This document shows positions 23,698 through 33,684 of a DNA stretch of 64,000 bases, one piece after another. The notes under the pieces are model-generated. The model worked only from the letters and a program-made list of their open reading frames with translations. It did not search any database and was not told where the DNA came from. The translations under genes and the position numbers were made by a program. Position 1 is the first letter of the stretch. Every line of letters starts with the position of its first letter. The DNA is from Micrasema longulum (taxonomy: Eukaryota > Arthropoda > Insecta > Trichoptera > Brachycentridae), in the NCBI GenBank assembly GCA_022494885.1, contig JAGVSM010004254.1:1-64000 (forward strand), in the 5' to 3' direction.

Positions 23698-24869
23698 ATA
23701 AACTTGCTAACTAACTAACTAACTAACCATCACGCCATTTCCCCAGAGGGGTAGGCAGAGAGGATAGAACGCCACACCACTCTGTCCTGGCACACTTCCT
23801 TTGTTTCCTTCACACTCATACATCTTCTCATGCACGCACGTCGATTATTCCGACTTTTCACATGACCAATTTCAAGAATTTGTTGTACTTGATCATGCCA
23901 TGTCTTTCTCGGCCTTCCTCGACTTCTACAACCAGACACATTCGCATCATAAATCTTTTTAGCCGTTCTTTCATCATTCATTCGCTCCACATGACCGAAC
24001 CATCGTAAAAGACCTTTCTTAATTTTGTCGATAATGCTTAACTCAGCCTTGCATTCTGCTCTAATTTCGACATTAGGGCACCTATCATGCATTGTTTTTC
24101 CGCACATTCGCCTGAGGGATCGCATTTCAACAGCATTCAGTCTACTTTCGTCCCTTTTTTTCCAACTCCATGCTTCGCTTCCATACATTAGGGTTGGTAC
24201 CAGAACTCCATTATGAACTGCTAATTTAGCCTCTTGCGATAGACACTTATTTGTTACGACAGACTTTAAGGCACCATTAACTCTGTTACTGGCACTAACC
24301 CTCCTTTCAATATCCTTGTCCATATTTCCATCTCTAGTAAACATACTACCCATATATACAAATTCTTCGACCTGTTTCAAACTATCTCCATTTACTACAA
24401 TCTTACATTCAGTCATAGTTACATTTCTTTCAAAGACCATGACGTTCGACTTTTGCACAATCATTAGCAAATCACTCTCCTTGCACACTTCGTAAACCTT
24501 TGTAACCAAGGATTGCAGTTCCTCTTCGCTGTCAGCTAGGAGGACTGCGTCATCGGCGTACAGAAGGCAACTGACAGTAAGATTACTCATTTTTGCTCCC
24601 ACATCCATACTTTTCAATTCTCTCATACATTTATCCATGCATATGTTGAATAACCACGGTGACATTACACATCCCTGTTTGACTCCTTTAGGGATGTCAA
24701 ACCAGGAAGTTAATGACCCATTTACCCTTACACACGCCACACTATCTTTGTACAAGGAAGCAATAGCGCGGACAAGGTTGTCACTCACTCCATACTCCGA
24801 TAGAACCATCCATATTTTTTTCCTATCAACTCGATCAAATGCTTTTTGCAAATCAACATAAACTTGCTA
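23698..24869 (-). mobile_element. RTE-like non-LTR retrotransposon, 5'-truncated, with 12-bp target-site duplication
   Basis: The element (about 23710-24857) is flanked by perfect 12-base repeats ATAAACTTGCTA at 23698-23709 and 24858-24869. On the minus strand it starts inside the reverse-transcriptase domain, carries an uninterrupted frame to a TGA at 23730-23732, and ends ggcgtgatgg followed by five TTAG units. The duplication partly overlaps the repeat tail, so its exact length is 9-12. Simple-repeat tails and 5' truncation are normal for RTE-type elements moved by target-primed reverse transcription. Diverged 3' ends of the same family lie at 13304-13450 (+), 37919-38210 (-) and 42665-43112 (+). 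Confidence 0.9.
23730..24857 (-). CDS. Reverse transcriptase C-terminal portion (RTE-like), 5'-truncated
   Basis: A 375-codon frame is open from the truncation point (VDLQKAFDRVDRKKIW at its N-terminus, RT motif A with the first catalytic Asp). Motif B is GVKQGCVMSPWLFNI (about residues 58-72) and motif C LLYADDAVLLAD (about 98-109) with the catalytic YADD pair. Next come the thumb/connection region with GSEAWSWKK and a C-terminal block WFGHVERM...GRPRKTWHDQV. The endonuclease domain and the start of RT are missing, so it cannot be autonomous. Non-LTR RTs copy the element RNA directly into nicked chromosomal DNA. The lack of any stop or frameshift, unlike every other RT relic here, plus the clean target-site duplication mark the youngest recognisable insertion in the window. 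Confidence 0.88.
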   Translation of the reverse strand, partial: VDLQKAFDRVDRKKIWMVLSEYGVSDNLVRAIASLYKDSVACVRVNGSLTSWFDIPKGVKQGCVMSPWLFNICMDKCMRELKSMDVGAKMSNLTVSCLLYADDAVLLADSEEELQSLVTKVYEVCKESDLLMIVQKSNVMVFERNVTMTECKIVVNGDSLKQVEEFVYMGSMFTRDGNMDKDIERRVSASNRVNGALKSVVTNKCLSQEAKLAVHNGVLVPTLMYGSEAWSWKKRDESRLNAVEMRSLRRMCGKTMHDRCPNVEIRAECKAELSIIDKIKKGLLRWFGHVERMNDERTAKKIYDANVSGCRSRGRPRKTWHDQVQQILEIGHVKSRNNRRACMRRCMSVKETKEVCQDRVVWRSILSAYPSGEMA

Positions 24870-27425
24870 CAATACATTTATAAACATAAAAGACAAACGA
24901 CATTACTCAATATAGATGAAACATTTTGCTTACATTTTTTTTTACAAGACAGTAAGAATTTCCAATCTACGACATGCATCAACCTCTCTGACTCCCTACC
25001 ACCAATGTCATAATAGAAAATTTTTGCCTTACCTTAAAACATACATATTACAGGTTTACATTATGAGAAACAATGCTTCGTTATGTTACGTCCTACAATG
25101 TCTGGCCTCACAATTGCGAGAGGTTTTCAAAATAATATTTATCTCATTTTTAAATAAACTTAAAACTTTACACTTTTTGCCAAAAAACAATTTAAAATTA
25201 CGAAATCATAATTTTTTGACTCTGTCATTTTACGGTTAATGAAATATATATCTTAATAGGATGCTAGGCCTGATTTTTTGGCAACTCAATTCTAGTTGAG
25301 GCCATCCAATACATCCAAATAGCCAAGTATTGGTGAGTCTACAGGCTTACAAAGGATACTAAAGTGCGTGTTTATTGAACACGTAGGCTTTATTTACACG
25401 AATCGTCCAAACCCATATGGCATGATAAAATTAGGGTGGATCGACATTTATAATATTATTTTTATTAATTAAAAAAATATTCAGGAGCTACTTTTAGGTT
25501 AAGATCCTGAAAAAAGAAATCAAGTGGAGATGAGTCATTTTATTGCGTTTGCCTGGTATTAATTAAATAAATGTATAAAAAAAAAAACAATTAATATCAA
25601 CCCACCCTTTGTTAAATTATTGTGCCGTGTGGATTTTTACCGCTGTGTGAAATGCGCTGTAATAATCTAAGTATGATTTATGACCGGATTAAAGGTATCC
25701 CTAACCCAGGTAAAGGATGATATTTAAATTTATTATAAAATACATTTTTTTTTCTTTATAATATTTACTGAGAGATACAATGACATAATAATTTAAAAAA
25801 ACGAACGCTTTTTCTGCGATACCAAATGCAGTAAATTTGGGTAAATCTTGTTTAATCTCTGTGTTAATTTGTGGTAAATAATAAATTTAGTATTTTGATG
25901 TACGCATTTAAAACGTAGTATCAAATATAAAAAAACATGGATTAAAAAGACAAAATAATAATTAAAACTAATTTTTTTTGGCATTAAGATGTTTATCTAG
26001 GTATAAATTTATTTATAAATCAGTTGTCTCTCAATCTTCATACATTTTTCGAAAAGTGCTTTCATTCATAATTTTTATGACTTAACATATCATTAAATAC
26101 GGATTTTCGTTTTATTATAATTTTATACATAAATGAGTCAATCAGTTTTTAGACACCTGCCTTTCGATATTCCATAACACAAATTTATTTTTATTTCATC
26201 AAACGTAAGTTCTAGGTAATTTGTTTTCATTTACCCAGTTTGCAACAAAAAATATTCAGCCACTGATCAAATACTAAAATCAACAAATAATCGAAAGCAC
26301 TCAAAAATTTCAACCGAAAATATAAGTATGTTTCAATTTTACAAAACTTTTACATAACAAAAACAAAGAAAACCTGACAGCAAGAAAAGAAATGAAAAAA
26401 ATTATTACGACGCGACGCGGCACTAAAAAAAAACGCATTCCACGAACCGTCCGTTTCTTAGTAATCACTGTTAATTTCAAAATATTTTTCAAATAATAAA
26501 AAAAAATCTGTATTGTTCATAGGAATACATATAATTTTTTTCCGCATTAACACGAAACATTGCTGAAAAAAATTACTCTGAATCAATATTTCACTTTAAT
26601 ATAATACACGGCAATCAAACGCGCTAACCACTATACCACAAGTTGGACATTAAATACGTTTTTGTTTTTAAAACACATAAGTTAATAAAAATAATTTAAT
26701 AGAATATAATTTCTACAGAAAAGTAATACTGTATACAAGCTTTACGTCTGTGTGAGTGCTGTGATGGCCTAACTTGGGCTGCATTACCTATACTCCTGTC
26801 ATTTTTCCCTAGATTATGGTACTAAATCGATGAGTTTTTTCTATGGTTTGTTTTGAATTTTTTTTTATACGAATTTTTTACGGAGCAAGGAACATCCAAA
26901 AACCATTTTTTAAAAACCCCGATTTTAGTTAGGCATAATATGTACGACGTGCAGTTGTCTTTTTCGCACAGTATTTGGGGAGTCATCTTACAAGAGAGTG
27001 ACTGCAAAACTATATTCCAATACTCATTGATCAAACCGGTTCTCCGCCGCAAATCCTCATAATATCGATGGTCAAGAAGACAAACGTGCTAAACACGAAA
27101 AAAATAGTTTAAACATTGTAACATTAAATGTATTAAATTAGCATGTCGTACCATTTGCACCCACAAAAAGACTAATTTGTCATCCCCTCCCAAATTGTAG
27201 GTGAAAATTAATAATAAGTGACGACAAAAAAGCAACAAGCCAAACTTTAAACTGCTCTCCTGAAAAATGGCCAAATCTTTTACTAGAACGTTTATCTTAA
27301 ATATTTATTTTAGTCAACGTAAGGCTTTCAGGTGGATCGTATAAATCCATACGCAGTAAAATTAGAGTAAACAATATTTTAAGAATGCTCAAATGTCTGA
27401 AGACAGGATAGATTTCCTCTCTAGG
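24870..27425. other. Unassigned A+T-rich DNA with a SINE head fragment
   Basis: 26609-26648 on the minus strand reads ACTTGTGGTATAGTGGTTAG followed by CGCGTTTGATTGCC, a tRNA-like A-box segment as in SINE heads; it is truncated. Two overlapping opposite-strand frames at 26822-27062 have a fairly mixed composition but match nothing I recognise. The rest holds no supported feature. Confidence 0.35.
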
Positions 27426-27426
27426 G

Positions 27427-27580
27427 AGTTTATTTATTTTATTTATTTATTTATTCTTATAAACATACACATTACGAAAAAAAAACATATCTCTAACTCT
27501 ATGAGGCTAAGTGCCCTGTGTTGAGTTGGAATACAAAATAAAATAAAATGGAAGCATGCATATTATTAAAGGATACTACA
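27427..27580 (-). mobile_element. Non-LTR retrotransposon 3' UTR and tail
   Basis: Minus strand: ccaactcaacacagggcact, ...cctcatagagttagag, then an (AAAT)n/(AAATAAA)n tail at 27427-27452. The sequence upstream of the tail matches 38625-38690 (+): cccaacttaacacaaggttc...cctttatagagtaagg. The tail and sequence identify a Jockey/CR1-type 3' end; no coding part is retained. Confidence 0.55.
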
Positions 27581-27719
27581 AATAATAAAATTATAACATT
27601 AACATAAATAATAATAAAAATAAGAACAACACGCTTAAAAATAATGTATATATAAATCTATGTTATGTCTCGCAGCAGTCTCCTAGTCTCTAGTTATTAG
27701 GAATGTTAAGGTTTAAATT

Positions 27720-27842
27720 TGTTGCAGTAATAGAGAACTGTTTTGAGAAGGAAATATGAATATCTAGGCATTTACAAGCTTACGATCTTTCATTGATCAA
27801 CAGATCACCATTTTGTTTTTGTTAAAACATCCACATTTGCTC
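27720..27842 (+). repeat. FB family, left-arm fragment
   Basis: gcagtaatagagaactg, tatctaggcatttacaagct, then caccattttgttttt and aacatccacatttgct follow the order of the FB left arm in 42221-42400. No right arm was found. Confidence 0.5.
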
Positions 27843-27969
27843 AAATTTCCAATTCATAAAAGTCAACAGAGGGAAGAGAGAGAGAAAAGGAGAGAAAATA
27901 CTTCCTGTTTTTTTTGTACTGGAATCTATGTACTTTTTTTTTTGTATTTTTTTGTTTTTTTTTGGAGGT

Positions 27970-28062
27970 GGGATGTGATCTCGTGACGTCAATTTCATAG
28001 TTGCCATTTTAACCAACTGTGCCACGGCGCAAGGCCAATTCTTCTATTAATTCTGTAGTTAC
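27970..28062 (-). repeat. tRNA-derived SINE head
   Basis: Minus strand TGGCCTTGCGCCGTGGCACAG then TTGGTTAAAATGGC gives an A-box-like part; acgagatcacatccc is a weak B box 30 bases later. Similar to the head at 38373-38440 (GGCGCCGTGGTAAGACAGC). The polyA-like T-runs at 27907-27965 would be its body or tail on this strand. Other sequence at 27590-28840 is unassigned. Confidence 0.45.
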
Positions 28063-28844
28063 CGTATTTCACCATTATATCTGACGTTTTTTCTTCGTAT
28101 GGAAGAGAGATAAAGAAAAATCGAAGGCTGAAAAAATGAATATTGATTGTGCGAGAACATTGTCGCAATATCTTCATCAATATTCATCATTTGAACTCTA
28201 ATAAGAGAGGACATGTATCTCCTCGTTATCTCAGGTCCGAAATTACAATGAAAAGATAACAGTGATCTATTGTATTTATATCAACTCAGTTAATTTTCTA
28301 TTGTTATACGGGCCCAATGGTTCACCGCTCTGATTACAATAGAAAGTCTTGAAAAAAAAATTGAACTTCATGTTTGAAAGTGGGTACACATTACACCTTT
28401 AGAACGAAAACGACTCAACTAAAAAAAAACTCAAAATTAGTTAAGATCATAAAACGACTTCAATGAACATCATCCATTTTTCTGTAAAAAAAAAATGCAA
28501 CGTTCGGGTGGGAATAGCACTAAACCGCCACATCGGTATCTTTGCTGCTCAGAGAATATAGGTTCTTTATTTGTAAGGAAGCGACGCTATTAGTGTTTCG
28601 CCTATGTTACTGTGTGAAAGACGCAACGCAGACAAACATATAGTGACCGAAAGCCGGTTGAATTCATTTTATTCCCGTACAAATGGCAATTTTACTTTAC
28701 TTTTTTGAACATTCAAACGATTAATTTAGCGTTTCGACTTACCGATAATCTTAGTGACTTATTCAAGTTTATATCGTTTCCTGAATAAATAAAAACATAT
28801 GTTTGGTGACCTGATCTGACTTTTTAAAAATGATGTCATTATTT

Positions 28845-29400
28845 TATTCATTTATTTATTTATTTATTTTATTAGGTAAACAAACAGTATGTACACATAT
28901 ATTGCCAATTTCTTTGTATATTAGAGTAAGAAACTCATGCACACACCAAACAAATTGTTTACACTTAATACAATAATTTAAATTATGTTCAATACAATAA
29001 ATGTAAAAGAAACGAAATGAAAAAATATTTATATAATAATAATGTTAAATGTCTGCTTCTCTCAAAATTTCTATAATTTTTGACCTAAATTTACATACAT
29101 TGTCACAAAAAATATCAGCTTCGGTAAATATATTGTTATATTGGTCGCATATTCTAGGTATTGTAGATTGTTTAAAATAGTTTGTTGACGCGTTTTCAGT
29201 GTAAAACAAAAGATTTTGTCTTGTCGGTCTAGATGGCACACGGAATGGAAGTCTTTCTAGTAGGTTAGGAGAATCAATTTTATTATTTATTAATTTGAAT
29301 AAAAATAACTGGTCCAACATTATTCTTCGATTTTTAAGAGAGTTTATTCCATGGTACTGCATACTTTCAGCATGATTAGAAAAATTAATGTTTAACCGGT
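28845..29400 (-). mobile_element. 5'-truncated Jockey/CR1-like non-LTR retrotransposon, 3' end
   Basis: Minus-strand frame 29362-29045 (105 codons, no stop before its end) reads SLKNRRIMLDQLFLFKLINN, then PFRVPSRPTRQNLLF and STIPRICDQYNNIFTEADIF. This is the same C-terminal layout as 2033-2752. A short 3' UTR follows and ends in an (AAAT)n tail at 28847-28872. The RT core is missing. A 17-base string on its left (cgaaaacgactcaact, about 28404) recurs inverted on its right at about 29688-29704, which may mark the ends of an older host element. Confidence 0.75.
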
Positions 29401-29864
29401 AGTCGACCTGTTAAACATGATTTTTTCTATTCTATTCATCAAAGTGCATTCGTTTGTTTTTTTTTTCAATCTTATAATGACTCATTAAATAAACGTCTTG
29501 TTTAAACTTATAATAATTTATTTTTATTGCGCTTTTTTTTCATGAATCCATAACTAAATGCTTTCGGTATAACTTTGAACTAAAAATTTGGTGTTCATTT
29601 CGAAAAATATGAAACAATCGACGAAATAATACGAAGGTGTCACAAATTCCATTCTTCTTTTGCAGTTTCCCAAGAAGTTGATTTTTTGAGTTGAGTCGTT
29701 TTCGTCTTAATGATGAGACATATTTTTTCTGGAATTTATTTTTGAAACATATTTAATTACACGTTACAAAAGAAGATACTCCAGATTTTAACACAAATAC
29801 ACATTCTCCCTCAGAAAATTCGAATTGACTTTATATGAAACTGAACATAACAAAATCAACAAAA

Positions 29865-30345
29865 TACAACACGGGTGGATAATATTTTAGAGAACGAAAT
29901 ATGGAGGTCTTGGCATTTACAAAGCTTATGACCTGTCATTGGGTGGTTTCAGTTGCCACTCCACACACTGTGTAACATTCGCTTAATGACTCCCTAAGGT
30001 GAAAAATCTAATATTTTGTTTAGTCGGCCTCGTGGTTTAATGGTCAGCGCTTTTGTCTATCATACAAGAGGTCTTGGGTTTGATTCTTTACATGGTTGAG
30101 ATAAAATATTTATTTTAAAGGGTGTTTTCACACTAAAGTGTTTCATAGTCCCTGGACTGGTACCTGAAGCGTAAGACTGAGCATCTTACTTTCATATAAC
30201 AAAAATGATTAAGATACGCTGCGATTGTTGTAACAATGCAGTGCCTCAAGCACCATAAGGTGCGGAAAGAGAATAATGATGATGATGAATTGTCTACAAA
30301 CATTAAGACAAACTCAAAATATTGGAACATAGCTGTATTGTAATC
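29865..30345 (+). mobile_element. FB family element interrupted by a SINE
   Basis: Left part: ggaggtcttggcatttaca, tatgacctgtcattgggtgg, cacactgtgtaacattcgc and the terminal block aatgactccctaagg. Right part: ttgtctacaaacattaagac followed by aaactcaaaatattgg. Between them lies SINE-A at 30020-30289. Removing the SINE restores the order seen in uninterrupted FB copies such as 43440-43490. Confidence 0.7.
30020..30289 (+). repeat. SINE-A, full-length reference copy, nested in FB
   Basis: tRNA-like head with A box TGGTTTAATGGTCAGCGC and B box GGGTTTGATTC about 35 bases apart. The body contains tttcatagtccctggactgg, tgaagcgtaagactgag, gattaagatacgctgcg and gcaccataaggtgcgg, and ends in a (GAT)n-like tail (aataatgatgatgatgaa). 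The flanking 4-base TTGT at 30016-30019 and 30290-30293 may be a short target duplication. SINEs encode nothing; they are pol III transcripts copied by a partner LINE. Confidence 0.75.
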
Positions 30346-30604
30346 GGGGCTCAGAGCCCCGTGATAAGAGTTACCATTGATTGCATTTGTTTTTTCTGCA
30401 GTGATTGTTAAATATTATTTTAAAATAGATGAAAAATGACAAAACACAAGATATTTTTTTAGAAAAGCGAAGATATAGTGTATAGTGTTTTCGATTTATT
30501 TTACTTAGTCGAGTGGCTTTTGTAAATAGCGATTTATTCCGCCCCCCGCGACAAAAATCTGTTTACTCTTTTGTGCTTAACAAATTTAAATAAACCAAAA
30601 AGCT

Positions 30605-31138
30605 TTTTTTTATTTTTTATTTATTTACAATTTAAAAAAACCCGTTAGGGTTACATTAGAAATTTAATATTGTCTAGTCATTTTATGTCTCGTCTAGTCT
30701 AGTTAGTTCAGTCATCATGTGCTTTTTCAGATTGATTTTAAATTTGTCTCCATTAAAAGTTTTCAAGTAGTAAGGTAGGTCGTTGTAGTGCTTAAGTCCA
30801 TTATGTAGTATTTTTGACTGTCCTGTGTTTGTCTTTGCTTTTTCAATATGATAGTGTTGTTGTTGTCTGGTGCTATATTTGTGTATGTGAGCATTTTCGG
30901 CTAGTATTATGTCGTCGTCTTGTATGTTTCCCAGTGTTATTTTGTGCACAATTTTTTAAGGTCTCAATTTTAGTCAAGTAGTTTATGTCAAACTGGTGTG
31001 TTTTTTTGTACAGTTCAGTCGTAGGGGTCAGGTAGGGTAGGTTGTATGTTAGTTTAAGAATTTTATTTTGTTGTCTTTGTATTCTTGTTATGTCTGTCTT
31101 GTTACCAGTTCCCCAGAAGGCGATCATGTAACTCAAGA
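30605..31138 (-). mobile_element. 5'-truncated non-LTR retrotransposon (CR1/Jockey-like), second subfamily
   Basis: Minus strand 31136-30949 encodes LSYMIAFWGTGNKTDITRIQ (the 'L.Y....WG.........Q' block) followed by RQQNKILKLTYNLPY. After one frameshift at about 30945 it continues AENAHIHKYSTRQQQHYHI, GQSKILHNGLKHYNDLPYYL and FKINLKKHMM, the usual C-terminus. The 3' UTR is short and ends with an (AAAT)n tail around 30608-30630. It differs from the FRVPGR subfamily and has one clear frameshift, so it is a moderately young dead copy. Confidence 0.75.
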
Positions 31139-31149
31139 GAGAGAGACAT

Positions 31150-31195
31150 GAGAGTAGCTATCGAGTCCAAAATATTCGTCCAGAATTTTCACTAT
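31150..31195 (-). repeat. SINE-A head module fragment
   Basis: gagagtagctatcgagtcca and tattcgtccagaattt on the plus strand is the inverse of the SINE-A head module. It abuts the 5' truncation point of the adjacent retrotransposon. 31200-31800 holds nothing else recognised. Confidence 0.45.
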
Positions 31196-31805
31196 TTAAA
31201 ACGCAATTGAGAAAATATGTATTGATTATTCGAAACTTACGAAATTGAGATTTTCAAAAAACAATATTCTTTTCGTTTGTATTTTTTTAACTGAATGTGT
31301 TGATTTTATTCAATCTACATATTATTTTAAAATAAAAATATAAATTCATGAGATGAATGAAAATTCAGGCTTATATACGTAAACACGATAAGTGACATCC
31401 ATCAATCATTTGAATGACAAGGTTCATAAATTATATTATTAACCGATTATTGTAGTTCTAGTTCCATATCCATTAATCATACTGACATAGCTGTAATATC
31501 GAATGCCCCGACAAATAGAAAACACATTATCAATTTCCCAATGGATGCACTTCTGATGCATAGCACTATAATATTTTTAAAAAAATGTATATTCGCTTAA
31601 ATACGACATAAAAATGCATATTACTTCTTTATTTCGAAGAGTTCGTAATATTTATCGTACAATAGAAACATATCGTTATAATCATAGAACAATGACACAT
31701 TATTTTTTTCAATGTTACGTGAGAGCAGTTTAGAAAAATTTACATATTATGTCATAACTTGATAAATGCACAAGTTTTGAATTTGATACTTGGATGAGTT
31801 ATAAT

Positions 31806-32600
31806 GTAAAGCCCATAGAATAAAGAATAGTCCAGAAACCGCATACGCGCATAAAAAAAAGGCAACTAAATTATTCTTTAAGGAGTAGTTTTACGTTTTG
31901 ACCATTAGTTTCTTAGTAGACGTCGCCTATTACAAAACTCCTGATTTGAATTCAACTATACCATGTTGTGACATTTTTAAGTGTAGAAACAGTGCTGAGA
32001 TAAAAAAGAAACAGGATGGGATCACATTTCATGCTCAAGTAGAAAATGCATATGTAAAGAGCAACTGCATTACTTAAAAAATAAATTATTTTTTGTTAGT
32101 GTTGCCAGGGTAGTCGAATTTTTTACGTTACTTTGCTCATCTAATGAGAAAACTAACGAATATTTGACCTCTTAGATTAAACAACGCCGTCGAAGACATT
32201 TGACCGACATTATCTTTAAAACATTATGGCATAAAATGTCATTAATTTAACATGGCATAAAAATATCCGCTTTATGTAAAATAAAATTTGTTTCCTTTTT
32301 AAAGTTCAAAGCTCATTAATTCAATTACTCTTATTAAATTACCCTTTTTTTATCTAATATGTTGTGTCAATCAATGTTTCCGCGTGTACAATAACATTTT
32401 TTAAAAATGAACAAATTGATGTTTTAAAATGTAATTATCTTACGTTTGTGCTATGATTATATTTTTCGCGATCTGACAATATTACGTGGTGATTTTACGT
32501 ATGTGCGCGGCGAAAGTGGGGAATTTTTCGGACACAGTGCGATGCATTCAAATACGATTCTGCGCTCCTTCTAGACTATTCTTAATTCTATGATAAAGCC
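31806..32600 (+). mobile_element. P-element-like DNA transposon, internally deleted, with THAP relic
   Basis: Left end CATAGAATAAAGAATAGTC and right end, read inward, CATAGAATTAAGAATAGTC form terminal inverted repeats of about 24 bases with two mismatches (31814-31837 and 32569-32592). They are flanked by GTAAAGCC (31806-31813) and ATAAAGCC (32593-32600), an 8-base duplication with one mismatch. P-superfamily transposons make 8-bp duplications, start with CA, and encode a transposase with an N-terminal THAP zinc finger. A frame at about 31958-32076 reads IPCCDIFKCRNSAEI then KKKQDGITFH, resembling the first half of a THAP domain, with the initiator Met now Ile. At 779 bp with no catalytic domain it is a non-autonomous relic. 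Confidence 0.65.
31958..32076 (+). pseudogene. THAP-domain fragment of a P-like transposase
   Basis: THAP domains are C2CH zinc-binding DNA-binding modules. The visible part has the early Cys pair region PCCDIFKCRN and the DGITFH stretch that in complete domains precedes the phenylalanine-proline block. The second half (the C-x2-H pair and AVPTIF motif) is absent because the frame closes at TAA 32074-32076. It is about 145 bases inside the left terminus, where P-type transposases begin. An alternative is a chance hit, but the location inside matching termini argues against that. Confidence 0.5.
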
Positions 32601-32604
32601 TTTA

Positions 32605-32990
32605 TATAACCTTTACAAGATCAAATATAAAAGAAAGTCAATGTCACCCCTTTCGCACACCTGTCTTTCTACAATCATGATAATATCTAATATTCAAAAT
32701 GAAAAAGGTTCTAATTTATTAAGACTTTTGTCGATTTTAGATATGGATTTAAAAGAAATATGAGAGATTACTCTAGTATTCCTAACTATAAAACCAAAAT
32801 AAACCCTAATATAAATGACTGTTAATAGAAATTATTTTTATTTAATGAAAAGGAAATCGAAAACGTTCAAATTAAACAGAATAAGCCAATAAAAATAGTT
32901 TTCACAAGAAATAGGTACATATTAAAATGTAGAAAAAATTCTCTTAGAAATTGGTTTTTTACAATAAAGCAACAATTAATACATAATGGG
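32605..32990. other. Unassigned A+T-rich DNA
   Basis: Nothing recognised between the P-like element and the foldback MITE. Confidence 0.4.
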
Positions 32991-32996
32991 CCTACT

Positions 32997-33146
32997 TATA
33001 AACCTTGTATAAAGTTATCTGGTATAAGTGGTAAAATTAGGATAGGAATACCATTCTTATTCTACCACTATAGTAAGAGTGGTACTCCCATCCTTTTTCT
33101 GCTACTATATCTAGGTGTAACTTTATACCAGGTTCCCAGGTTTATA
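32997..33146. repeat. 150-bp foldback MITE
   Basis: The ends tataaacc (32997-33004) and ggtttata (33139-33146) are inverse complements. The whole 150 bases fold imperfectly: gtataaagttatctgg pairs with the region of gtgtaactttatacc, and aataccattcttattctacc with its partner ctatagtaagagtggtact. The centre is near 33075. No coding content. Diverged arms imply an older insertion than the hairpin at 20365. 33150-33680 is otherwise unassigned. Confidence 0.65.
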
Positions 33147-33684
33147 CCAAGTCCAATGTATTTTTTTTTACTTTCAATGATGAAATAATCGTGATGTTTA
33201 ATAAAATAAAAATTAAATTAAATTAAACCAACAACGCCGCTGATATAAAAAAGGGATAAAAAGGTTACGATTACCAATAAGGAGAAAACAGAGCCTAAAA
33301 ACTCATTGTACAATTTTACACAATTAAGGGAAGAAATTTCTTGAAGAAATAAATAAATTGAAAATCTTAACATAAAATGTAATGTTTTTAAAAGTTTTGT
33401 AAAATATGTATGTATTCATTTTAAAAATTAATTATTTAAGCGGACTTATTGCTAAAAGCAATATATTAGAAGAATTGGTCAAAAGTTTGTGATGAAAAAA
33501 AATTTCAAAAATGAAGGGACCTGAATAAGTTCTCGCTATTTCCCAACAAATGGTGTCATCTTAGCTTTTTTACATCGGGCAATACTAAAGCCAACTTTGT
33601 CATAAGGTTTCATTATTAGGCTTGAAATGAAAGTTTGTGCTTTTTGCCGGAGTTTAAACAACATATTTTTTAATGGTGTTGAAC

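Noticed and set aside
26822..27062. Overlapping opposite-strand frames of about 70 codons
   Set aside because: Neither translation contains a recognisable motif; kept as unassigned.
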